Shown: piece after piece, positions 10,986 through 21,125 of the stretch
How the letters are laid out: each line of letters begins with the position of its first letter
Position numbering within the stretch: position 1 is the first letter of the stretch
Translations under genes and position numbers: made by a program
The notes under the pieces: model-generated
What the model was told of the DNA's origin: nothing
Databases searched by the model: none
Seen by the model: only the letters and a program-made list of their open reading frames with translations
Source of the DNA: Liquidambar formosana
Lineage: Eukaryota; Streptophyta; Magnoliopsida; Saxifragales; Altingiaceae
DNA length: 64,000 nucleotides
Direction: 5' to 3'
Assembly (NCBI GenBank): GCA_039720395.1
Contig: CM077824.1
Location: 17,693,046-17,757,045 of the forward strand

Positions 10986-12256
10986 TAGGGCCGGTCCTGA
11001 GTTTTTTGGGACCCTAGGCGAACTCCTAAAATGGGGTTCTCTATACATATTCATACGCACAACAAAATTTATACTCAACAATTTTTTTTCCTTAATACAC
11101 ACAAAATTTGCCTAAATATATGAATACTAAAATTTGCTTATATAAGTTAATATAAAAAATAAATCTTTATAAGAACTATAAATAAATAAAATCTGATCTT
11201 CTTCCTTTATGATTTAGAAAAAATCACATATACAAGAAGAAGAAAAAAAAAACAAAATTTAAAGCTATAATACCAAAAAGAAATGAACCAATTATAGCAA
11301 AGTATCACTTAAATATTACTCTCCTCGCATTTTTAGTTGCAAAATCATTTATTAAGTTAGCATAATCACACTTTTTACTATACCATGTTCAAAGGATAAT
11401 ATAGTTAATCCGATCAATCTTTCCTGTGACATAGTGGAACAAAGGCAAGATTTGATCAACTTCGACTTTGAAAAACTTATTTTTGCAAATGCAACTATAA
11501 TTGGTATGATCAACAATATTCTATACACAATTCAAGCATTTAGAAAACAACTGTCAATTTCTTTCAAATAATTTAGTACTTCAATTGGCTTTTTTAGATT
11601 TGTTGGTAAAACTTTTTTCAAGATCTTTAATTCTAAAAATAAATCTCCCCCAATAATATTAGAGTATCCCTTATGTGTGTGTGTATATATATATATATAT
11701 AGGAAAAAAAAAAGTAAAGAAATTAATTAATTAAAGAGAGAATGGTTTGAACGTTTGGTGTACCTAACTTTTTTGTTTAAGAAGTAATCAAATACTTTTA
11801 ATATTTCAAATAGAATTATGATTTGATTTGATTTGATTAGGATGGAGGTTGTGAGATGTTGAGAGCATTAAGAGAAGAAGAGAGAAGGAGGTTGGAGTTT
11901 GGAAGCTTGAGACAAATTGATAAAGGTATTAGATCTAATCTGATTTAGGGTTAAATGTTTTGTTTTTTGTTTTTTGTTTTTTTTTTTTGGGGGGGGGGGG
12001 GGGCTTGAGTTGAGTAGATTATTTGGCCATTTGGGATATTGTACATGGACTTGGGTTAGAAATTTAAAAATTATTTGGGGCCCTTAAAGTTGGATTAGGA
12101 CCTTTTCTCATCTACTTATTAAAAAAATGTTTTTTTTTTTTTTTTTTTGGGGGACTTATTACAAAAGTAACGACTAAGTTGGAGCCCTTATTTTTTTTCC
12201 AAAATTTTGGGGCCTTAGGTGGCTACCTGAGTAGCCTGACCTCAAGGCCGGCCCTG
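10986..12256 (-). mobile_element. Degraded hAT transposon (TTF/ZBED type), 1271 bp, 8-bp TSD
   Basis: Ends 'tagggccggtcctgag' and, in reverse complement, 'cagggccggccttgag' are inverted repeats. They are flanked by a perfect 8-bp duplication AGTGTAAC (10978-10985 and 12257-12264), as expected for hAT. On the - strand at about 11330-11500, sequence with FSKSKLIKSCLCSTMSQERL followed by a diverged IGLTILSFEH segment matches the C-terminal hAT dimerisation region of plant zinc-finger MYM/TTF-like hAT transposases. The rest of the transposase is gone. Later expansions include a G-tract (11990-12002) and a T-tract (12128-12148). Confidence 0.8.
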
Positions 12257-12639
12257 AGTGTAACTTGAGCGATTCTTCATGAGTTTGTGAAGAAGAAGAG
12301 CAAATTTGTATCCTATATATAACTACCTTAACTAGCAGGGGTTTAGCTTGGACAGGGTTTAATTTAAAGAAACGAGTCAATATTGAAGCTCCCAACTACC
12401 TCAACATCTCTTGTGCAAAGCATATTCTTATGCCAGGCATGTGGCATCGCCTCTGTAAATTAATTGAAGACTCAATGGATCGATGCTATCCTTTAGAGAG
12501 GGATATTAAGGGGTTTTGGGTTTTTCTCATCTTTGGTGCTCTACTATGATTTTGAAGCATATTCTTTTGGGTTTTTCTCATCGATCGCCTCTGTAGATTT
12601 GACGCCCTTATTCTGAACATTTCTTTACAAATTTGGTAT

Positions 12640-12706
12640 CTCCACCAAACGCGCGCAGCGTCTATTGGCAAAACAAACCGTTTTCAAATTCGAGCAACTT
12701 CATGGT
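12640..12706 (-). repeat. Inverted piece of F-box upstream region
   Basis: The words 'caccaaacgc', 'gcagcgt' and 'cgttttcRaattc' occur in the same order at 62828-62875, upstream of F-box gene 3. They are read here on the + strand, whereas gene 3 is on the - strand. Next to the + strand C-terminal stub, this is therefore a promoter piece in the opposite orientation, a sign of rearrangement. Short and judged by eye. Confidence 0.4.
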
Positions 12707-12709
12707 GTG

Positions 12710-12836
12710 GAGCTGATTTCATATGAATCCAAAGCTCAACAACTTAATTAATCTTCATATCCATCCGATTCGAAGGGTTTTAACTGATTTTACGTACTAC
12801 ACAGAGAGCCTAGTTTTACTTAATGAAGGAAATTAA
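12710..12836 (+). pseudogene. F-box gene C-terminal stub
   Basis: Only the last ~40 codons of an F-box/FBA gene remain. ELISYESKAQQL matches ELISYDPRSQQV of gene 2. One frame shift later comes NLHIHPIRR and DFTYYTESLVLLNEGN with a stop at 12834-12836, the family C-terminus. The following 200 bases match the F-box 3' flanks. No F-box domain or other coding part is nearby. Confidence 0.85.
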
Positions 12837-13201
12837 GTTTCGGGGCAATCAAATTTAGTTGGTGAAGGTTTTCAACCTTTAGTTATTGATGTTGGTATTG
12901 TGAATTTCGATATTCCTTTTCCTTAGTTCTTTCCTCAAATGTTCTGAAAATTGCGGTCATGCATTATAAATTGATGCAGATTGATTTTAAATGTTAATAA
13001 AATGTTCCAATCTCAATATTATGTAAGTTTATTTTCCTTCCTCATTTTAAGGTAAAATGCCTATCTTTTCTCCCCTTTTGCTGCAGTTGTTAGCGCACAA
13101 AAAACAAGTCCTAGTGTATTGACTATTCTAAAAGCAAGTTCTGTTGTGATGGTCTTTATCACCATGAGAGAACAATTTTAGTCTCTGTCTGGATACGATA
13201 A
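12837..13201. other. F-box 3' flank copy after the stub
   Basis: Non-coding. It matches the 3' flanks of genes 1 and 2 ('gaaggttttcaaccttta', 'gatgcagattgattttaa'). At about 13090 'aaaaaacaagtcctagtgta' matches the interrupted sequence left of the hAT element at 10960-10980, which shows what that site looked like before the hAT insertion. Confidence 0.6.
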
Positions 13202-13376
13202 GGGGGAAATTGGCAATTAGTTGACTTTTTGGTAAAATATTGGCAATTAATCAAGTAAAAGTTTTTCTAACTCAATTAGTCAATGAATCTTAAACTTATT
13301 TATCAATTAGTCACACATTTTTTGAAAATGCCTGATTTACCCTTTGTTGTTACTAAGGGCACTCCCTTTTTTGTTA

Positions 13377-13842
13377 CTAGATATAGCACACGTGCTTTGC
13401 ACGTGAATATTTTTAAATAATATTAGTTATACAAAATAATAAATACATAAAGATTTTATATTTTTTCATAAAAGATAAAGTTTAAAATTCAAAGGTACAT
13501 TTTTTTTTATAATAAAAATTATCAATGAAAGATCAAAAACTTTTTAGATATACATTCATAATATTTTTTTCTTCATAAAACAAAATATTTAAAGAGTTTA
13601 TATTCATATATATTATCATGCAACTTGATAGTTGCTTTAGGAAAAAGAATTTGAGTAAGAATCTACCCTTAATTTATTAAGAATTTGAGTTAAAATCTAA
13701 CTTTCATTTGTTACCAAAATAAAAATGTTTACTATGTATTTCAATTAAAGGGAGGGTAGATATGTATTTTTATTAAAAAATAAGGATATATTGGTCGTTC
13801 AAAAGTTTTTTTTGAGATTCAGCTTTTTATAAGTAGTATAGA
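13377..13842 (-). mobile_element. Short non-autonomous Helitron, 466 bp
   Basis: Read on the - strand it begins TCTATACTACTTATAAAAAG and ends in CTAG preceded by a small hairpin (cacgtgc-aaa-gcacgtg). It is inserted between A and T with no duplication. These are the Helitron hallmarks: 5' TC, 3' CTRR with a nearby hairpin, AT target. A second copy with the same body lies at 32967-33395. Confidence 0.7.
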
Positions 13843-13942
13843 TTAAGGGCACCCTATGTAACTAACTTAATTAGTTTTTTAGTATTCCAATTTTCAAAAA
13901 CTTATAACTTATAATATACACATCTGTTTATATATATATATA

Positions 13943-14110
13943 GGTGATCCTATCAGCACGTGCTTATATAAGTTACATCAGCACTATACATTGGGGGTTG
14001 TACCCCTTGCATTGATTTAATACACCTCACATCCCACTAATGCACAAGGTACAACTCCCAATGCAGGTTTTGATATAAGTTATATCAGCACGTGCTTACC
14101 TGATCATCAT

Positions 14111-14112
<2 letters not shown>
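13943..14112. mobile_element. Palindromic MITE, about 170 bp, with CACGTG in both ends
   Basis: The two sides are nearly self-complementary. 'cagcacgtgctt' occurs near both ends, 'ataagttacatcagca' is mirrored by 'gatataagttatatcagcac', and the interior pairs 'cattgggggttgtacc' with 'ggtacaactcccaatg'. It is non-coding and followed at once by (TA)n. Each end carries a CACGTG palindrome, the core of the plant G-box. Confidence 0.6.

Positions 14113-14170
<58 letters not shown>
14113..14170. repeat. (TA)n microsatellite
   Basis: An uninterrupted TA dinucleotide tract of about 58 bp inside the non-autonomous MULE. Confidence 0.95.
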
Positions 14171-14175
<5 letters not shown>

Positions 14176-15271
14176 GAACCTACTCGTCAACATCTTCAGA
14201 AAAATATCCATATTGATTCGGTAATTATTTAAAAAATTAAAACTATAAAATTTTACTACTTGACAATTGACATAGTTTAATGTAATACTTCACAAAACTG
14301 TAAAATTAACTACTTTGTAATTTTACAGTGAAGTAGTAAAATTTTACGATTTTGCTTTTAAATTTTATAGTGAAGTAGTAAAATTGTAAATTCCAAATTG
14401 AAAGAAGGAAACAAAACAAAAAATAAAATAGAATAAAATAAAGGCACTAAAACAGGCATTCTACCTTGGCAATTGTAGCATATATCAGATGCATTAGAAA
14501 AAGTTGCCGCCCTGTATGTGAGCCCTCTTGACAATGACGCCGTCCACCCAATTCTGTTTTTTCTTTCACTTTTTTTTTTTTTTTTTTTTTTTCTCTCTCA
14601 AGTAGGGGAATAAGCCTTTTATCTGTATTTTGACCTTTGTTTTTTTTGATCGACGTATTTTGACCTTTGTCATTTAGAAAAATTTCACATAGCTAATAAT
14701 AAATGTTCAAGACCTTTTATGCACTCCTAACATGCTTTTCAGTTATTTGTCTTCTTGCACATAAATAAAAATTAGCAATGTTTAACAATTTACTAACTAC
14801 TGAGGAAAAATGACTCCTAACAGCCCAAAATTAAATTATGAAATTTAAAATTAAAACCTATCCAAAAGGTGTTGTGACTGTGTATGTCAATTTATTTTGG
14901 ATAAAAAAACACCAGATATAGCAGAAGTGACTAAAAGGTATAAATCTCAATGAGTGAATTAAATGATTGGATTGGGGTTTGAGAAGAGAGAGACGGTGAA
15001 GGAATCTTAGTTTCAGGGTTGAGGATGGAGAGAGGTAGATGAAGAGGGAGGGAAAAAGTAATAAAGGTGAGGATATTTTGATCTGTAACGATAAAAATGG
15101 ACTAAATTAAATGAGTCAAAAAGAAAGTTACTTGGCTAATTGATAAAAAAATATTATTTTCTTAGCTAATGGCCAAATCCCCTTATCATAGATGATTGAC
15201 AATTCTCGAAGTCATTATAATAAAATCTTATTGGCCGCAATTAGTAAGAGTTGCCAAGTTGCCCCTTTGTT

Positions 15272-15423
15272 GGGGGAATTTTAGATTGGTTAGGCTATGG
15301 GAAAATAATTTTAGTTGAGTGCTATTTTTTTACTAACTCTTTAATAAATAACTATTAACTTAACTAAAAATGACTACTAACCGTAATTATTTTTTGGTAA
15401 CCCGACCAATCTGAAAATCCCCC
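15272..15423. mobile_element. MULE-type MITE, about 150 bp
   Basis: Left end 'gggggaattttagattggtt' pairs with the reverse complement of the right end ('ggggattttcagattggtc'). Pairing continues for about 45 bp ('gaaaataattttagtt' side). The flanks share 'cctttgtt' on both sides (about 15264-15271 and 15422-15429), consistent with an 8-9 bp duplication. Confidence 0.65.
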
Positions 15424-15765
15424 TTTGTTAACAAATGGCTACCTCCCAACCTGCATTTGTTGTTGCTGTTGTTGTGATCGATAAATTTTTTGCTGTTGTT
15501 GTGATAAAGAGTAGGAAAAAGCTTATATGAGAGACCATCATTCCTTTTACGAATAACGGTCCAATAGCTAATCATTTATGAATTTAGCAAAACTGGATAC
15601 CACCTATATCGGTAGTGCTCCCCTTCTCTCTCTCTCCGACCTATTGTTCCCTCAATCACTCTTTGGCCACCTCATCTTCTTCCCTTCCCATGCCTCTTTC
15701 TCGCTATTAATTCTTCACTCTTCAAAACCCCTCTCCCTTTCTTTTTCCCTTCTGGTTTTCTTTTT
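15424..15765. other. Spacer with CT-rich tract
   Basis: No gene is supported. A short GTT/CTGTTGTTG repeat lies at about 15460-15500 and a CT-rich stretch at 15620-15760. The CT-rich open frames on both strands are composition artefacts. Confidence 0.4.
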
Positions 15766-16347
15766 TTGATGAAAGAAGAAATATTATTAATTAAAATAAC
15801 GAGTACAACAATATAATGTAACATTATAAGCATTTTCTTTACAAATATTCCACAAGCTGGCCAAAAGGTAAACAACTCTCTCATACAACAGAATTACCAT
15901 GGAAGGGTGTGACCAAAATGAGCTGTATAGTCGGTTGCCTGGTTAGCCTTATCTAAAGACATGAGGAAATGAAATACTCTCAAAGAATCTAGAGAGATAC
16001 TTTATATCCTGAAGAAGAGTCCTCACATGCCAAGGGCGATTAAAAGTTGTCGAGCAAATCATGATGATAAGTTATGAATCCCCTTCAATTTGAATCTTCT
16101 TATAACCTTTGTCTTTAGCATACAGTAAGCCATTGCAAAGAACCACGCACTCTAAGACCAAAACAAAAGCATTGTGCAAATTGAATGCCGAAGCTTTAAG
16201 AAGACGAATGATTTCTAATGACAAAGCTATTAGCACTAGATTTCCTACAATCCTTGAGCTATAATCAAAGTTAATTTTGATCCAATCCACTGGAGGATGA
16301 ATCCAACGTACAATCCTATAATAAGACTTAAGATGAAGTGGAGATAA
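15766..16347 (-). mobile_element. Old LINE remnant, RNase H end
   Basis: Read on the - strand, about 16290-16072 gives WIKINFDYS, then ECVVLCNGLLYAKDKGYKK and IQIEGDS, which is the plant LINE RNase H domain (DUF4219-type RVT_3). The expected first catalytic Asp-Gly step is changed (FDYS instead of FDGS). The 3' end at about 15766-15810 has the LINE-tail look, with 'tttcttctttcatc' then a short A-run on the - strand. The upstream part of this LINE continues at 19158-19265, split by the younger element between them. Confidence 0.75.
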
Positions 16348-19142
16348 CCTCGCAAAAGATGGAGAAATTGGATTACCTTATATTTCTACTTTCAATTTTC
16401 CTTGTGTGGAGGGTGTCCTTTCCCCTTCCTCCTCCGTCTCTGTCATGACTTTTCTCCTTCCTCCGCCATCTCTGCCCTGACTTTTCCTCTTCCTCCTCCG
16501 CTTCTTCCTTGAATTTTCCTCTTTTTTCACTGCGTCTCTTTCTCTCTTCTTTGCTGGCTTCTGTTTCTTTCCTTTTTTTCTTCGTTCTTCCTCTGTTTTT
16601 TGGGCTTCAGTTTGTCTTCCTTCTCTCTTCCTCACCCTCTCTCTCTCTTTGGTTTTTTCTCTTCGTTCTTGGGGGTTTATTTTATTTTATTTTAGGGCTA
16701 TGTTCTCATCTGCTTGATAGTTTCTTTCGTTGCCATTCTTGGGGGTTTGTGTTTAGGTTCCATCTAGGGCTCTGTTTTCGTTTGCATCTAGGTTTCTTAG
16801 GGCTTTGTTTTTCTTCATTGCTTTGGGGGTTTTGATTGTTTCTTCTCGCATCATATTTGACTATCGAAGGATGGAGATATTGAAGAAATGGGAGGATTTG
16901 ATTACTGTTTTTGTGGACAGATTGTCGGAAAAGATGGATTATCGTTGGTTGAGAAGTACTTTTTCCAGGTTTGGTGTTGTAAAGGATGCTTTTATCCCCA
17001 ACAAGAGAAGATCAAGAACCCAAACTAAGTTTGGGTTTGTCAGATTTGATTCGAAGGTGGAGGCTAGTAGAGCTATTGCTAGATTGAATGGGTCTCGATG
17101 TTTAGATTCAGTTCTTCATGTTAGCCTAGCCCAGTTTGGTTGGAGGAGAAGAAGAGATTTCAATGGTGTTGGTCATGAGGCTGAAAATTGTCGTAGGAGG
17201 AAGATGAAATCAGAAGTTTGGGTTTCTAAGGATTCAAAGCAAGAAAATGCATCTATTGAAGAGTTTAATCATGCTAAATCTTTTGCAGATGCGATTAAAG
17301 GTGGCAAGATAGTGGAGGAGCATACCAAGGCTGCCAGTGAGGAGTTCGCAGCTAGAAACATTAACGACTTTGAGAAATTTACTGCTGTAGAGGTTGATGG
17401 GAAATGGCTTGAGAATTGTGTGGTCGGAATAGCAAGATGGATGGATTGTATTGCAGGGCTGGAGGATGCTTTCATTAATGCAGGAGTTGTTGACATTTCA
17501 GTAAGACATATGAGAGGTATGATGGTATTGTTGGACTTTGATTCTACTGAAACAAAAAAGAGATACATGGAGGATGGAGCTCCTTGGCTATCTACTTGGT
17601 TTATAGAACTCAAAGATTGGAAGCCTGGTTTGGAGCATAAAGAAAGATTTGTGTGGCTTAGCGTGGAAGGTCTACCTCTGAATGCTTGGAATGTTACTAA
17701 TTTTAGAGGGATTGCATAAAGGTTTGGGTCAGTAGTATCGGTGGATAGAGACACAGTGGAAAGAAGAGTGCTTGATAGAGGAAGGGTGCTTATTTCAACA
17801 AAGCAGTATAATTGTATTTCTAGAGAAATGGTGGTTGTGGTGGATAGCGTTTCGTTTGTCATTAATGTTCGAGAGGAGGTGGGAATTAGATTTGATTTAT
17901 GCAATTCGCAGCATAGAAATGTTGGAGGTTTCAGCCCAGTTATGTTATCTGAAGCTAAATGTAGTCTGATTGAAATAGTAGGAGGTGCTAAGGAGGATGA
18001 TGCAGGGAGTAATTTGAAGTTTGCTCATGTGCAGGATGACTTGGAAACTTCAGTGGGGACTTTTTCTAATTTAAATCCAGAGCTAATGCCATTGTGTGGG
18101 GAGTTGAATGGCTCTGCTGATAAATGTACAACTGTTGTTGAAGAATCTATCTTTGGCAACAGGGATATTTCGGATCTAGGAGAAGGAGTAGTTGAGAAGA
18201 TCAAGAATAGATCAGATGGTAAGGTTGAAGCCCATGGTTTTTTAATTGGTCCAGCTTCAATTGAACTAAGTAGCAGCGGATTAGATTCAAATAAATTAGG
18301 GTCGGGTGTTGGTGTAAATCAATTGGAGATTGGGTCAAGAGTACTCTCTCGGTCTAAAAAGGGCAACAAATCAGATAAGAGTTTGGTTGGTAAGGATTCA
18401 AAGTTCTCATCTGACTGGGATAGTTTTTTTTGAAGGTTTGAGAGAAGAAGATACTTTATCTGAGTTAGTTATGAAGGTGAAACAGTGCCGCAAAAGGAAG
18501 TATTCTAAATCATGGAGTAGTAGGAGAGATTAATTTTGTTTGCTGAGATTTTTTGTAGAGGCAGAGGTTTTCCAAATCGGGTTTGCTCGTAACTGTGAAT
18601 ATGTTTTCTTGTTTTGGGGTGATTATTGTAGTGGATTTAAGCTGATTTGGAGATTCAATTTGAAAGAGGTATTTGCTGGGAATATGATGTCTTGGAGTTG
18701 GCTTGTGATCCCATTGTCATCTCAAGAGAAGTTCTTTATTTTGCTTGAAGTTCTGGTGAGGGTGGTGCTTTATTTTTAAAGTTTTCAGTGGTCAGCTTGA
18801 GGTTTCCCTTGCACTGTGGCTTTGTTCTAGTGGTTTAGCAATTGGAGTTTGGCTTGCTAGAGATTGTTGGGGGTTGCCTCTACTGTTGAGGTTGGTGGTT
18901 TGCCCTTATTCTAGTGGAGCTCTTATGCTGTTTGCTTTTTGAGTGCTTTTTATTGGTTTTAGCAGTTTTATTTTGGGCATTTTCTTTTGTATGTTTGTGT
19001 TGGGTGTGAGGGGTGCCTCCTTAGCAGGGGTTTCTTTGTTCTTTTGGTGTATTCTGGGGTTTTTCTTGGTGTATGGGCTGTGTTTCTATCTTAATAAAAT
19101 TAAATTTTTTGGATCAAAAAAAAAAAAAAAAAAAAAAAAGAT
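16348..19142 (+). mobile_element. ORF1-only LINE ('half-LINE'), 2.8 kb, with TSD and poly(A)
   Basis: The element is bounded by the 15-bp direct repeat 'atgaagtggagataa' (16333-16347 and 19143-19157) and ends in a 23-A tail (about 19117-19139) after 'cttaataaaattaaattttt'. It has a CT-rich 5' leader (16430-16680), one ORF1-type coding region (16871-18433) and a GT-rich 3' region of 600 bp. No endonuclease, reverse transcriptase or RNase H sequence is present. The tail, duplication and position inside an older LINE show it moved by target-primed reverse transcription, presumably using proteins supplied in trans. In layout it resembles mammalian half-LINEs (HAL1). Confidence 0.8.
16871..18433 (+). 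pseudogene. LINE ORF1-type RNA-binding protein (RRM + DUF4283), one nonsense
   Basis: Start ATG 16871 (MEILKKWEDLITVFVDRLSE). Residues ~10-80 form an RRM: ITVFVDRL is RNP2-like, FGFVRFDS is RNP1. Then comes a basic stretch and, from about residue 170, a DUF4283-type segment (EVDGKWLENCVVGIARW, WFIELKDWKPG, ERFVWLSVEGLPLNAW). An in-frame TAA at 17717-17719 ('gca taa agg', probably from 'aaa') interrupts the reading frame, which then runs open to 18433. A one-base shift in the final T-run diverts the C-terminus; the neighbouring frame continues with basic KQCRKRKYSKSWSSRRD to 18533. The family coats LINE RNA. In this copy the full protein would not be made without readthrough. Confidence 0.8.
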
Positions 19143-19157
19143 ATGAAGTGGAGATAA

Positions 19158-19265
19158 TACATAACTAAACTCAAAAACAGAGTTGGTTACATGATAATAT
19201 CTGAATAAATCATTAAAGAGATGCTGTATGAAGAACTTGTGTGGGATTTGATGCACAATATAGTC
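19158..19265 (-). mobile_element. Old LINE remnant, continuation beyond the nested half-LINE
   Basis: On the - strand this reads FRYYHVTNSVFEFSYVLSPL. When the nested element is ignored, it joins the RNase H lead-in WIHPPVDWIKINFD at 16290-16330. It would be the linker between the zf-RVT and RNase H regions. The left boundary is approximate because segmentally duplicated host sequence starts near 19266. Confidence 0.5.
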
Positions 19266-20835
19266 TACATAGAATATAGATAGCACCATACTGCATATGG
19301 ACGTACTCTGAGTAGATGATATCACATATTCACATGGATGTGGTCACCCAAATGATATGGCAAACCGAGTCACTCGATAGTAGGATCTTGTCCATAGTTT
19401 GGCACTTTGACATGGTGAAGGCCCCTCACATGAGAACGAATAATATCAAATGAAGCGAAAGATTTTAAACATGTACCATATGGATCAAAATGCATGCGTG
19501 AAATCTGGTAAGTTTACAACGTTTGTGGTCAGAAATATATATCACCGTGCATGATAAACATTACAAAGCAACCAAACAGACAGCATGAATTTCGAAAGAG
19601 AAATGGTCACATGTCCCAATCTTTTGCCAGTTGTATCCCATCCATGAAACAAAGATTGAGAATTCAATGCCAGTGGAAAAGGCTGAAAAAAGAAAATGCT
19701 TTCTGACTCATATTAATGACCTTATGGTGATCCATACATGGAATGTAAGTCTCATACAACGTAAGTCTTACATCATGGGTTAACAATTTAGGTCAATTAG
19801 ATGAGTAAAATATTATTGCTCATTTAAAAATTTAGTCCACCAGGAGGGCAAGGGATATGAAAACTCTCCAACACGTGCAATCCCCCTTTTCATGCCTATT
19901 CCAATAATTGGATGAGCTCAGCTGCCAAAGAAATTCAAACTAGGGTTTTATTGATATTACTTGACAATACAATGGACCCAGTGTGGGTTTATATAAAAGA
20001 GTGAAATATTTAAAATTTGAAAGAGAACCCTAATATGGTAATCTAATTAAATCTCCCAAATCTCTCTAATTTCTATCTCTTGGGTCTTGATTCTCTCAAA
20101 TCTCTTTATTTTGTGAATATTGATGAGACACACTTTGATATAGTGTATCGTGTTTACGTTATATTAACATGCTCCCATTCATATTCTCCATTAGTTACTG
20201 TCTCTAACGCTGTTGATAAATCATGATCTGATGACATGGTGGAAACAGCTGCAGCGGGCGTGGAGAAGGAAGAATTTTGCTACGGGTACTGTTGTGGCTG
20301 ATGAGAACCACAACGTGGTCCAGGATTCCATTAAGAGAAAAAGACGATAAAGCTTGGTTTCTTCGGCAATCAACACATTAACAGCATCCATAACATGAGG
20401 TTTTATTTATCAATAACAGGGAAAGATAGAGCACATAATGGATTTATCAATCAATAAAGTTCTTAACAATAGACATGATACGTAAGAAATCCAGTCCACA
20501 AGGAGAATTATTCGACGAATGTACCAAAGGCCCAAACAAAACACAGAAAAAAAAATAAAAAAATAAAAATAAAAAAGAGCAGATTTCAGATGTCAAGGAC
20601 GGAAATGGAGAGACGAAGAAGCTAACAAACCAGATTCGACACCCAGGATCGCTGCTCTGACAATTTTAAAGATTTAAAGAGCAAAGCAATGGGTAGAACA
20701 TACAGATACTTAGCTTGCGTTCCTGAATTATTCTAGCTAGTTAGGGAGATAAGAACACAGCGAAGATTTAAAAGAAAAAAAGAAAAGAAAAGGAAGAATT
20801 TATTATTATTTTTTTATTTTTAAAAAGGAGGAGAA

Positions 20836-20855
20836 GGGGGGGGGGGGGGGGGGGG
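20836..20855. repeat. Poly(G) tract just 3' of microprotein gene A
   Basis: A run of 20 G, followed by 'agggg'. It lies 34 bases beyond the stop codon of the - strand microprotein gene, so a transcript would carry poly(C). The duplicate locus has a 36-G run in the same place (49304-49339). Confidence 0.9.
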
Positions 20856-20888
20856 AGGGGTGTTGGGGAAGAAGGAAACAGTGAAAGA

Positions 20889-21032
20889 CTAACGAACCTT
20901 TGTATAAAGGTAATACAGACACATACATATTAATAGGGATATGATAAAATTGGCTGTGCGTGGAGGTTTCTGAGGCTTAAAAGGATTTTTGATAGGACCT
21001 GAAGAACTAGGCGTAGATTTTGCCAGGGCCAT
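20889..21032 (-). CDS. Small single-pass membrane protein, 47 aa (copy A)
   Basis: I do not recognise the family. MALAKSTPSSS leads to a basic, proline-rich segment GPIKNPFKPQKPPR (residues 12-25), then a hydrophobic stretch TANFIISLLICMCLYYLY (26-43), ending TKVR. That is a short cytosolic-type positive N-terminus and one predicted membrane span near the C-terminus, so tail-anchor-like topology is possible. The start is ATG 21032; upstream in-frame codons lack ATG. Support: the duplicate at 49378-49524 keeps the frame, length (48 aa) and the NPFKPQKP/TANFIISLLICMCL core although other bases have changed, and both have a TATA box 94 bp upstream. It could instead be a first exon ending at AAG|GTTCGT, but no downstream exon is obvious. 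Confidence 0.6.
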   Translation of the reverse strand: MALAKSTPSSSGPIKNPFKPQKPPRTANFIISLLICMCLYYLYTKVR

Positions 21033-21125
21033 CACTGTACCTTTTCTTTTTCTTTCGAAGCAAACTCTAATCACTACTTCAAAATGGGCAAGGCAAGTGG
21101 TGGCATACCGTATGTATCTTATCTC

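Larger units (their letters stand above)
13202..15182. mobile_element. Non-autonomous MULE, deletion derivative of the 21-31 kb family
   Basis: Left end 'gggggaaattggcaattag' with the following 130 bp ('aattagtcaaRtaa', 'tatttatcaattagtcaca', 'gatttaccctttg') matches the left end of the MULE at 21381. The right end ('aatggactaaattaaatgag', 'ggctaattgataaa', 'gctaatggccaaatcccc') matches its right end. No transposase or protease sequence remains. The interior holds a nested Helitron (13377-13842), a palindromic MITE, a long (TA)n and, at 14230-14400, the 'gtagtaaaattttac' motif found throughout the autonomous element. I see no clean 9-bp target duplication, though the inverted repeats may extend four or five bases outward ('gataagggg'). 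Confidence 0.75.

Noticed and set aside
16378..16635. Lys/Arg/Glu-rich open frame on -
   Set aside because: Antisense of the CT-rich leader of the half-LINE; composition artefact.
17269..17904. 211-codon open frame on - opposite the LINE ORF1
   Set aside because: Serine/threonine-rich mirror of the ORF1 coding frame, with no domain.
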